The notes under the pieces: generated by a model | What the model was told of the DNA's origin: nothing | Database searches by the model: none | The model's input: the letters and a program-made list of their open reading frames with translations, nothing else | DNA from: CADEED01 sp035701825 | GTDB taxonomy: Bacteria; Pseudomonadota; Gammaproteobacteria; Steroidobacterales; Steroidobacteraceae | Length of the DNA: 64,000 nucleotides | Reading direction: 5' to 3' | NCBI GenBank assembly: GCA_035701825.1 | Contig: DASSRK010000147.1 | Coordinates: 47,357 to 111,356, forward strand | Made by a program: the position numbers and the translations under genes | Shown: piece by piece, positions 8,581 to 15,439 of the stretch | How positions within the stretch are numbered: position 1 is the stretch's first letter | Layout of the letters: each line of letters starts with the position of its first letter

Positions 8581-10742
8581 TTGAAGACTCCGAGGTTGTC
8601 GAGTTCAGCGACCCGCTCCGGCGTCAGGCCGCACACCTCGCGCGCGATGCGGGCGTTGTGCTCGCCCATGCCGGGCGCGCGGTACGACGCGGTCCGGGTG
8701 CGGGAGAAATCGATCGGCGTGCGCATGTGTCCGAACTCACCCAGCAACGGGTGCTGCAAGGCGACCAGCGAGCGCCGCGCGCGGATCTGCGGGTCGCGCT
8801 CGACGAGATCCGACATGTCCTGCACCGCGCCCGCCGCGATGCCCATGCCCTGCAGGTACTCGACGGTCTCGCGTTCGGGGCGCGCGGCGCACCACGCGGC
8901 CAGGGCGGCCTCGCGCGCTGCCGGGTCCGCGGCGGAAAAGCCGGCGGACGCCGCGAACGATTGCCACTGCGGCCGCGTGTGGAAAGTGACCGCGATCCAG
9001 CGCTCCGCCTCGCGCGCCGCATAGACACCCTGCTGGAAAATTCCCGCATCGGCATTGCCGCTGCGCATGGCCGACGCCCCGGGCAGCAACGCGGAGCGCA
9101 TCTGCTGCACGCACAGCTCGTACATCGACGCGTCGATGCGACAGCCACGCTGGTGCGCATCGCGGTGTTCGAGCGCGGCGATCACCGCGGCCGCCATGGC
9201 GAACGGCAGGATCACGTCGCCGTACGGCGCGGCGCTCGGGATCACCGGGTCGCGGTCCGGCCAGCCGGTGAGCCAGGTGCGGCCGCTGAGCGCGGCTCCC
9301 GTGCCATCGACGCCCCAGCTCTGCGCGAGCGGACCGGTCTGCCCGTAGACGCTGCCGGAGACCATGATCAATCCCGGGTTGCGCGCGGCCAGGCGCTGGT
9401 AATCGAGGCCGAGCTTCTCGAGCGTGCCGGGTGAGAAATTCTCGACCACGACATCGGCCCAATCGATGAGCGGCTCGAGCAGCTCGCGGCTGCCCGGCTG
9501 CTTGAGGTCCAGCGACAGGCTGAGTTTCGAGGTGTTGAGATGCGCGAACCACGGCTTGTCGTCGAGGTTGCCGGCGCGTGAAACGCCGACCTGCACGTCG
9601 AGGCGCGACAGGCAGGGACGCGTGCGCGACTCGACCTTGATGACTTCGGCGCCGAGGTCACCCAGCGTCTTCGTGGTGATGGAACCGACCAGCGCCCACG
9701 AGAAATCCAGCACGCGCACGCCGGCCAGCGGTCCGCGGGATCCTTCGACCACGCGTTTGCCGGACGGCAGCGATGGCTGCGAGGCGCGCTCGATGCGCAG
9801 GAACCTGCCGGGCTCGCGGCCCGCGGGCGTGTCGCGCCAGAAGCCGCGGGCCTGGAGGTGCGGATCCGCGAGCACGTCGCTCGGCATCGCCACCACCGTG
9901 GCATTGATGCCGCGGCGGCGGCCTTCGTCGTTGATCTGGGCGCGCGTGCGCGTGCGGAAGAACGCCGCGATCGCGGCTTCCCAGCGTTCGCGCGTCGCGG
10001 CGTCGAGCGTCGAGCGGTTGTAGCTGTTCCAGTCCACGCCGGCGAGCGGATTGTCCGCGCCGCAGGCGTCCATCCAGTCGCTCAGTCCCTGGTTCGCGGG
10101 CGCGCCGAAGCGTCCGGTCATCAGCGAGTGGAAGCAGTAGCCGTCCGCGAGCGCCCAGATGCAGCGCACGGTCGCGCGGCCATAGTTGAGCGCGCCGCCG
10201 GCGCGGCCCAGCAAGCGCTGGTCGAACTGCCAGACCAGCAGGCCGTTGACGTTGCGCGAGAACGCGACTTCCTGCGACGAGATGTCGACGTGTTGTCCGA
10301 GGCCGCTGCGCCGGCGCTCGGCCAGCGCCGCCAGCGCGCCGACCGCGGCGACCATGTCGGCGTGGAATCCGCAGGCATCCAGTGCCTCCTTGACCGGCGG
10401 GCGGTCGACGTCGCCGCACAGCCTGAGGATGCCGCCGGTGGCCGATGCCACGAGCTCCGATCCGCGCCAGTGCCTGCGTGGGCCGCTGCTGCCGAAGGTC
10501 GTCACCGAGACGTGTACCAGGCGCGCATTCGCCGCCTCGATCCGCGCGCGCGACAGACCGGTCTCCTCGATGCGCGCCAACCCGAGGTTCTCCACCAGCA
10601 GGTCGGCGGTCGCGAGATCCGTCGCACTCAACGGCGCGTCGACCCGTTCGACCGTCGCGCCGAGGTCGCGCAGGAAACGCGCCAGCGGGGATTCGCCGGC
10701 CTCCTGCCACGCGAGGACGCGGGTGCCGTCGAGGAGTCTCAT
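8577..10742 (-). CDS. Two-domain (tandem) CaiB/BaiF family protein
   Basis: This 721-residue protein consists of two family III CoA-transferase units in one chain. Residues 1-335 start MRLLDGTRVLAWQEAGESPLARFLRDLGATVE; residues 338-721 start GPLAGVRVLDFSWALVGSITTKTLGDLGAEVIKVES. Family III enzymes normally work as interlocked homodimers, so the fusion would make a built-in heterodimer. At the position of the usual catalytic Asp each half has Glu (Glu158 in S-S-Q-E-V, Glu542 in S-M-Y-E-L). The C-terminal half keeps VVVENFSPGTLEKLGLDY and the N-terminal half a shorter VENLG. Start and stop both overlap neighbours by 4 nt. It may be a transferase, racemase or isomerase of CoA thioesters. Confidence 0.88.
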   Translation of the reverse strand: MRLLDGTRVLAWQEAGESPLARFLRDLGATVERVDAPLSATDLATADLLVENLGLARIEETGLSRARIEAANARLVHVSVTTFGSSGPRRHWRGSELVASATGGILRLCGDVDRPPVKEALDACGFHADMVAAVGALAALAERRRSGLGQHVDISSQEVAFSRNVNGLLVWQFDQRLLGRAGGALNYGRATVRCIWALADGYCFHSLMTGRFGAPANQGLSDWMDACGADNPLAGVDWNSYNRSTLDAATRERWEAAIAAFFRTRTRAQINDEGRRRGINATVVAMPSDVLADPHLQARGFWRDTPAGREPGRFLRIERASQPSLPSGKRVVEGSRGPLAGVRVLDFSWALVGSITTKTLGDLGAEVIKVESRTRPCLSRLDVQVGVSRAGNLDDKPWFAHLNTSKLSLSLDLKQPGSRELLEPLIDWADVVVENFSPGTLEKLGLDYQRLAARNPGLIMVSGSVYGQTGPLAQSWGVDGTGAALSGRTWLTGWPDRDPVIPSAAPYGDVILPFAMAAAVIAALEHRDAHQRGCRIDASMYELCVQQMRSALLPGASAMRSGNADAGIFQQGVYAAREAERWIAVTFHTRPQWQSFAASAGFSAADPAAREAALAAWCAARPERETVEYLQGMGIAAGAVQDMSDLVERDPQIRARRSLVALQHPLLGEFGHMRTPIDFSRTRTASYRAPGMGEHNARIAREVCGLTPERVAELDNLGVFK

Positions 10743-11833
10743 GTTTGCTCCCGCAGGTCGCGCAGGAAATGCATGACTTGCGTCAGGGAAGCCGCCGACA
10801 CGTGCGCGGGTTGGCGCGCGAGCAGCAACGTGGGGATACGCGCTTCGCGCAGCGCACGCACCTGGCGCGCGATCTCCCAGGGCAGCGCCTCGTCCTGTTC
10901 GCTGAGCCACAGCAGCACGGCGTCGGCGCGGCACTCCTGCGCCTTGTCGACGAGCCAGCGTCCATCGCCGCGCATGGCGAGCACGGGCGGCGTCCGCCTT
11001 TGGAACTCCTCGGCGATGGCGGCGAACGGATCGCGCTGGGTGCGTTCGCCCGCGGCCGTCGATTCCGTGAGCTCGAGCACCACCGAGGCGCCACCGGCCT
11101 CGATGGCGAGGTGCAACTGGTCGTCGGGCGGCGGGTCGCCGGCGAGCAACACGCGCCGCGGCATGGGCAGCAAGGACGACTGCTCGAGCCAGGGCTCGAC
11201 CTCCGCGTCGAACGATTCGCGCCAGTCGCAGCCGGCGGCGAATTCGAACGCCCAGGCGCTGCTGCCGCGCAGTGGCGCGGGCAGCAGGCGCCGCGCCCCC
11301 ACCGACTGCGCGAGTTGTTCACGGCGGCGCACGCGCTGCAGCGCCGCGTCGAGGCGGTGCGCGGCGCTGCCGAGCTCGCGGGCCAGGAGCCGCGTCGACT
11401 CGAGCGTGTGCTCGAAGCTCGTCTGCCGCGGGAGTGCGGCCACGTCATAGAGCAACGGACGCGGGCCGCGGCACACGCCGCGCCGCTGCAGCTCGCAGAA
11501 GTAGTAGTAGAGGCGCTGGCCGCTGTCGTCGCCGCGCGCGAAGATCACCGCGTGCAGGTGGTCGAGCGCTCCCAGGAGCCATTGCTCGGCGATGGACCGC
11601 TGCGGCCACGCGAACGCGCCCTCGACGTAGCGATCGGCGGTCGGGGAAGCGGTGTCTTCCGTTGCGCGCAGGCGTACCGGCAGCGCGCCGGCCGCCAGCA
11701 CCAGCGCGACCGGGATGTCGTTGCCCACGTATCCCACCACGCGCTCGCCGCGCGCCGCCGCGGCGCGCGCCACTTCCTGCGGGTCGCGCCGCAGCCGGTC
11801 GAGCAGTTCCACGAATCCGTTGCCCCGGTTCAC
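10739..11833 (-). CDS. 2-hydroxyacyl-CoA dehydratase-like partner subunit with altered cluster ligands
   Basis: This 364-residue protein starts at GTG 11833. It matches the family at VVGYVGNDIPVALVLAAGALPVRL, where typical members read G-Y-x(3-4)-P-x-E-L-I-x-A-A-G. It also matches at LLGALDHLHAVIFARGDDSGQRLYYYFCEL. The two positions that normally hold cluster cysteines read FAWPQRS (Ala75) and ARGDDSG (Asp102-Asp103), and the usual Glu of the P-x-E-L motif is missing. It is therefore probably a cluster-free partner of the 7303-8580 subunit. The stop overlaps the start of the two-domain CoA-transferase by ATGA. Assignment to the family is likely; the functional claim is inference. Confidence 0.75.
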   Translation of the reverse strand: MNRGNGFVELLDRLRRDPQEVARAAAARGERVVGYVGNDIPVALVLAAGALPVRLRATEDTASPTADRYVEGAFAWPQRSIAEQWLLGALDHLHAVIFARGDDSGQRLYYYFCELQRRGVCRGPRPLLYDVAALPRQTSFEHTLESTRLLARELGSAAHRLDAALQRVRRREQLAQSVGARRLLPAPLRGSSAWAFEFAAGCDWRESFDAEVEPWLEQSSLLPMPRRVLLAGDPPPDDQLHLAIEAGGASVVLELTESTAAGERTQRDPFAAIAEEFQRRTPPVLAMRGDGRWLVDKAQECRADAVLLWLSEQDEALPWEIARQVRALREARIPTLLLARQPAHVSAASLTQVMHFLRDLREQT

Positions 11834-11837
11834 GGCG

Positions 11838-13127
11838 TCACTCCAGCCAACCCGGCAGCGCGAGCGCCATGCCCGGTATGGCGATGAGCAGTCCCAGGTG
11901 CAGGAAGTCCGCCGCGAGGAACGGCAGCACGCCCTTGAACACGCGGCCGATAGGAATGTCGGGTGCGATGCTGTGCATGACGTAGAGATTGATGCCGATG
12001 GGCGGATGCACGAAGCCGATTTCCATGGTGCGCACGAAGAAGATGCCGAACCAGATGGGCGAGATGCCGAGCGCCGTGGTGATGGGCAGCAGGATGGGCG
12101 CGGTCAGCAGCATCAGCGCCAGGCCGTCGAGTATCGAGCCGAGCAGCAGCAGCAGCAGCGCGATGATGACCACCGTGGCGGTCGGGCCGGTGTTGATGCC
12201 GTGCACCAGCGAGGCGATCTGCTCGGCGAGGCCCGTGAAGCTCATGAACGCCGCGAACACCAGCGCGCCGATGATCACGACGTAGAGCATGCCGCTGGTC
12301 TTGAGCGTGAGCGCGAGCGCGTCGCCGAAGGATTCGCGCGTCAGTCGCCCGCGCAGCGCGCACAGCAGCAGCGCCAGGGTGGCGCCGATCGAGGCCGCCT
12401 CGGTGGGCGTGAACCAGCCGACCGCGATGCCCACGAGCACGATGGCCACCAGCGCCGCGAAGTCCAGGATGCGCAGCACCGCGGCGCCGCGCTCGCGCCA
12501 GGAGACGCGCTGCGACGGCGGCGCGATGCCCGGGCGGATCCGGCACAGCAGCACGATGGCCGCCATGTAGAGCAGCGTCTGGGTGATGACGGGAATGATC
12601 GCGGCGGTGAACAGCCGGCCGATCGATTGCTCGGCGATGATGCCGAAGACGATGAGCGCGCCCGAAGGCGGTGTCAGCGATCCCAGCGTGCCGCCGGCCG
12701 CGACGGCGCCGGAGGCGAACGCGGTCGAGTAGCCACGCTGGCGCATTTCCGGCAGGCCGATCTGGCCCATGGTCGCCGCCGTCGCGAGGCTCGAGCCGCT
12801 GACCGCGCCGAAGCCCGCGCAGCCCGCGATGGTCGCGAGCGCCATGCCGCCGCGCCGATGGCCGACCATGCTCGCGGCCGCGCTGAAGAAATCGCGGCTG
12901 GCGCCCGCCGCGAAACACAGGTGCGCCATCAGCAGGAACAGCGGCAGCACGCCGAGCTCGAAGCGCGTCACGGTTTCGAAGAACACCACGCCGCTCTTGA
13001 TGAGCGCGGGTTCCGGTCCCAGCAGCACGGCCATGCCGACCAGTCCGACCAGGCCCATGGCCGCGCCGATCGGCACGCCCAGCGCGAGCAGCGCCAGCAG
13101 GGCACCGACACCGAGTGCGCCGCTCAT
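11838..13127 (-). CDS. TRAP transporter large permease (DctM family)
   Basis: This 429-residue, very hydrophobic protein with about 12 membrane segments is the ion-coupled permease of the TRAP transporter. It shows the family landmarks: GVPIGAAMGLVGLVGMAVLLG, GCAGFGAVSGSSLATAATMG, and the signature segment GYSTAFASGAVAAGGTLGSLTPPS. A second GFVHPPIGINLYV repeat follows in the C-terminal half. ATG 13127 overlaps the stop of the small permease (ATGA). It would work with the 13124-13594 subunit and the lipoprotein receptor at 6254-7306 to take up a carboxylate with Na+ or H+. Confidence 0.93.
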   Translation of the reverse strand: MSGALGVGALLALLALGVPIGAAMGLVGLVGMAVLLGPEPALIKSGVVFFETVTRFELGVLPLFLLMAHLCFAAGASRDFFSAAASMVGHRRGGMALATIAGCAGFGAVSGSSLATAATMGQIGLPEMRQRGYSTAFASGAVAAGGTLGSLTPPSGALIVFGIIAEQSIGRLFTAAIIPVITQTLLYMAAIVLLCRIRPGIAPPSQRVSWRERGAAVLRILDFAALVAIVLVGIAVGWFTPTEAASIGATLALLLCALRGRLTRESFGDALALTLKTSGMLYVVIIGALVFAAFMSFTGLAEQIASLVHGINTGPTATVVIIALLLLLLGSILDGLALMLLTAPILLPITTALGISPIWFGIFFVRTMEIGFVHPPIGINLYVMHSIAPDIPIGRVFKGVLPFLAADFLHLGLLIAIPGMALALPGWLE

Positions 13128-13594
13128 GCCTGCTTCGCCCGGCCGAAGGCGCGCGCCAGGAACGCCAGCGCGAGCGCCGCGGCGGTCAGCGCCACCAGCA
13201 GGCGCAGGGGCCGGAACGGAATGCGCAGGACCTCGGAGTGCTCGTACGAATTCCAGTAGTCGGACGCGAGCCAGGCGGCGCCCGCGCACAGCGCCGCGCA
13301 GAAGAGCGCGGCCAACAGCGCGGCGCCGCGCGCGATGAGGCGGCGCGCGTCCTCCGGCAGCCGATCGGTGAGCAGGTGCACGGCCGCGTGCGCGCCGCGC
13401 AGCGTGGCGATCAGCATGCCGGCGCAGGCGGCCGGAACGATCGCGGCCTGCACGATCTCGAGCGCACCCGTCACCGGCAGGCCGACATGGCGGCCGATGA
13501 CCGCGGCGGTCTCGACCAGCATCATGCACAGCAGGCCGGCCGAACCCACGTAGAACAACGGGCCGCGACGCGCCGGGGACTTCACCGGATCCAT
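13124..13594 (-). CDS. TRAP transporter small permease (DctQ family)
   Basis: This 156-residue protein has four predicted membrane helices: GPLFYVGSAGLLCMMLVETAAVIGR, the region around VQAAIVPAACAGMLIATL, AALLAALFCAALCAGAAWLAS, and the C-terminal LLVALTAAALALAFLARAF. The second and third helices are joined by the hydrophilic HAAVHLLTDRLPEDARR segment, as in DctQ proteins. Weak sequence conservation is normal for the family; the adjacent DctM gene supports the call. ATG 13594 lies inside the end of the CapA-like gene (13-nt overlap), which suggests tight translational coupling. Confidence 0.85.
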   Translation of the reverse strand: MDPVKSPARRGPLFYVGSAGLLCMMLVETAAVIGRHVGLPVTGALEIVQAAIVPAACAGMLIATLRGAHAAVHLLTDRLPEDARRLIARGAALLAALFCAALCAGAAWLASDYWNSYEHSEVLRIPFRPLRLLVALTAAALALAFLARAFGRAKQA

Positions 13595-14688
13595 GCGTGA
13601 CCGTCGCGATATTCGAAGGACAGCGGTACGAGGCCGGCGGCCGCGGTGATCTGCTCGACGTAGCGCATCACCTCGTGGGCTTCCGCGTGCGAGCACTCGC
13701 GCGGCCTGCCGGGCGGATCGACGTGCAGCGGCACGAATCCGGCGCGCAGCGTGCCGTCGGCCTGCAGCCGCACGCATCCGAGCATGGCGTTCACGGCCTG
13801 CGGGTGGAAGGGCGCGAGGTAGTAAGCCGGGTCCGGGCTGAAGCCGAAGATCTCCCGGCGGCGCCGCGCCCACTCGGCGCGATCCGGATCGGAGGTGTCG
13901 GGACTCAACGCGCGCGTCACCACGCAGCCGTTGCCGAGCCCGTGGAAAATAGGCTTGCCGCGGTAGACCTCGATGCCACGCAGGATGTGCGCGTGGTGGC
14001 CCACGACCAGCCCGGCGCCGCCGTCGATGGCGGCATGCGCGACGGCGCGCTCGTACGGCGCGAGCACGGCGGGCGTGTGCACGATGCCCTTGTGCAGCGA
14101 CACGACCACGAAGTCCGCGGCGGCGCGCGCCGCGCGGATGTCGGCCGCCATCCCGCGCAGCGAGTCCTCGTCGGGCGCCAGCAGCGGCGCCCGTGGCGTG
14201 ATCCTGGCACCGTCCGCGCTGTTCACCCGCAGGTAGTTGCAGCCGGCGCGCGTGGACGTCGCCCACGCTTCCTCGGGGCCCACGCAGTTGTAGCTGAGCA
14301 TCGCGATCCGGCGGCCGCCGCCCTCGACGACGCACGGGCGGCGCGCTTCCTCGAGATTGGCGCCGGCGCCGCAGTGCGCGAGTTGCGCGGCATCGAGCGC
14401 CGCCAGGGTGTCGGCGATGCCCTCGGGGCCGCAGTCGGCGATGTGGTTGCCGGCCAGCGTGACCGCGTGGAAGCCCGCGCGGCGGATGGCCGCGACGTTG
14501 TCCGGATCCGCGCCCGGCGCCGCGATGTCGCCGCGCAGGCTCGACGCGCGGCGCGTGTGCGGCACCTCGACGTGGCCGATGGCGGCGTCGGCGCGGCGCA
14601 GCCGCGCGGCGATCCCGTCGAGCCAGTAGTCGGGCTGCGGTACGTCGAGGATCAGGTCACCGGAGAACAGCAGGTCGACGTCGCTCAT
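13582..14688 (-). CDS. CapA/PgsA-like metallophosphoesterase-family protein
   Basis: This cytoplasmic protein of 368 residues has the CapA (poly-gamma-glutamate synthesis accessory) fold. Visible motifs are LLFSGDLIL at the N terminus, TLAGNHIADCG, VVSLHKGI, VVGHHAHILRGIEVYRGKPI and HGLGNG, which together form the metal site. I chose ATG 14688 rather than the in-frame ATG 14727, because the latter lies inside the conserved regulatory motif at 14720-14747. It is the first gene of the long TRAP/dehydratase unit and overlaps dctQ. CapA relatives in catabolic operons may be amidohydrolases or phosphatases; a capsule role is unlikely here. The true activity is not known. Confidence 0.82.
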   Translation of the reverse strand: MSDVDLLFSGDLILDVPQPDYWLDGIAARLRRADAAIGHVEVPHTRRASSLRGDIAAPGADPDNVAAIRRAGFHAVTLAGNHIADCGPEGIADTLAALDAAQLAHCGAGANLEEARRPCVVEGGGRRIAMLSYNCVGPEEAWATSTRAGCNYLRVNSADGARITPRAPLLAPDEDSLRGMAADIRAARAAADFVVVSLHKGIVHTPAVLAPYERAVAHAAIDGGAGLVVGHHAHILRGIEVYRGKPIFHGLGNGCVVTRALSPDTSDPDRAEWARRRREIFGFSPDPAYYLAPFHPQAVNAMLGCVRLQADGTLRAGFVPLHVDPPGRPRECSHAEAHEVMRYVEQITAAAGLVPLSFEYRDGHAWIR

Positions 14689-14719
14689 GGGGCCGTGCGC
14701 GTGGCGCGAATTAGTTCGT

Positions 14720-14747
14720 AGTGCCAACCATCTAGTACTACCACCAA
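14720..14747 (-). promoter_or_regulatory. Putative MarR operator/promoter element, copy 1 (upstream of the CapA-TRAP-dehydratase unit)
   Basis: Read towards the CapA gene the element is TTGGTGGTAGTACTAGATGG followed by TTGGCACT. It contains the perfect 8-bp palindrome TAGTACTA at 14733-14740. The copy at 15343-15378 shares TTGGTGGTA, AGAT and GTTGGCACT in the same order, with a 4-nt gap in the middle. The element ends 32 nt before ATG 14688. It lies just downstream of the marR stop, so that the catabolic unit has its own control site. Confidence 0.65.
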
Positions 14748-14778
14748 TGACCCGGCCGAGTCGAGGGCGGGCGGCGGG

Positions 14779-15264
14779 TCAGTCCGAGTCGTGCAGCCGG
14801 CGCAGCAGCGAGATCAGCATGCGCAGCTCCTGGTCGGTGTAGCGGCTCACGAACTTGCGCTCGTGGTCGATCATTTCCTTCTTGAGCGAGCGGCAGGCGC
14901 GCGCGCCCTCGGCGGTCAGGAATATGCCCTGGCGGCGGCGGTCGTCGGTGGAGCGCCGGCGCGTGACCCAGCCGCTGTCCTCCATGCGGTCGATCAGCGA
15001 GACCACGCTGGCCTTGTCGATGCCGAGCTGGCTGGCGATCTCGATCTGCGCGATGCCCGGGTTGGCGTTGGCGAGCAGCAGCGCGCTGAAGATGCCGGGG
15101 CGCACGTAGCCCTCGGCGACGTTGCGGTTGAAGTCGCGCCACAGCGCGATCTGCGCGCGCCGGATGTTGAAGCCGAGCAGGGTGGGCAGGCAGTCGAGGT
15201 CGATGCCGAGCGTCGACTGCGCGCGTAAATCTTCGTTTTGACTGGGACTCTTCTTGCGCGCCAT
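14779..15264 (-). CDS. MarR family transcriptional regulator
   Basis: This 161-residue winged-helix regulator shows the recognition region IEIASQLGIDKASVVSLIDRMEDSGWVTRRRSTDDRRRQGIFLT, a textbook MarR helix-turn-helix plus wing. MarR proteins usually repress until an aromatic or CoA-linked ligand binds. It sits between the TRAP/dehydratase unit and the divergent TonB receptor, and the same sequence motif precedes both, so it is the obvious candidate regulator. It starts at ATG 15264 and is read on the same strand as the catabolic genes. Confidence 0.9.
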   Translation of the reverse strand: MARKKSPSQNEDLRAQSTLGIDLDCLPTLLGFNIRRAQIALWRDFNRNVAEGYVRPGIFSALLLANANPGIAQIEIASQLGIDKASVVSLIDRMEDSGWVTRRRSTDDRRRQGIFLTAEGARACRSLKKEMIDHERKFVSRYTDQELRMLISLLRRLHDSD

Positions 15265-15342
15265 GGGTGCCTCGCCGCCGTGCGGGCAAACCTACGCGAC
15301 GCCCCCGCGCGGGTCAAACGCGGCGCCGCGGCGCCCCGAAGG

Positions 15343-15378
15343 TTGGTGGTACAGATAGTTGGCACTGCAAACGATATT
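15343..15378 (+). promoter_or_regulatory. Putative MarR operator/promoter element, copy 2 (upstream of TonB receptor 1)
   Basis: Read towards the receptor the element is TTGGTGGTACAGATAGTTGG followed by CACT. It matches copy 1 (14720-14747) in TTGGTGGTA, AGAT, GTTGGCACT and, less strictly, in the next 12 bases (CACTGCAAACGATATT against CACTACGAACTAATT). It lies about 75 nt before ATG 15440 and 81 nt before the divergent marR start. Both copies have the same orientation and a similar distance to the gene they precede. Confidence 0.65.
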
Positions 15379-15439
15379 GACAAGCGCGCGCGGGCGGGCG
15401 CAGGCTGATCGCGCTCACGGGGTCGCCGTCGCGCGGGCG

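Noticed and set aside
14689..14727. CapA-like gene starting at ATG 14727
   Set aside because: That ATG lies within the motif shared with the TonB receptor promoter, and the extra 13 residues do not fit the family, which begins just before the SGD motif.
15361..15378. Sigma-54 promoter at TGGCAC
   Set aside because: The -24-like TGGCAC is present, but there is no TTGC at the required -12 spacing in either copy.
15359..15439. Longer TonB receptor 1 starting at TTG 15359
   Set aside because: The extension is Arg/Ala-rich and not signal-like, and TTG 15359 falls inside the conserved control motif. ATG 15440 gives a normal N terminus.
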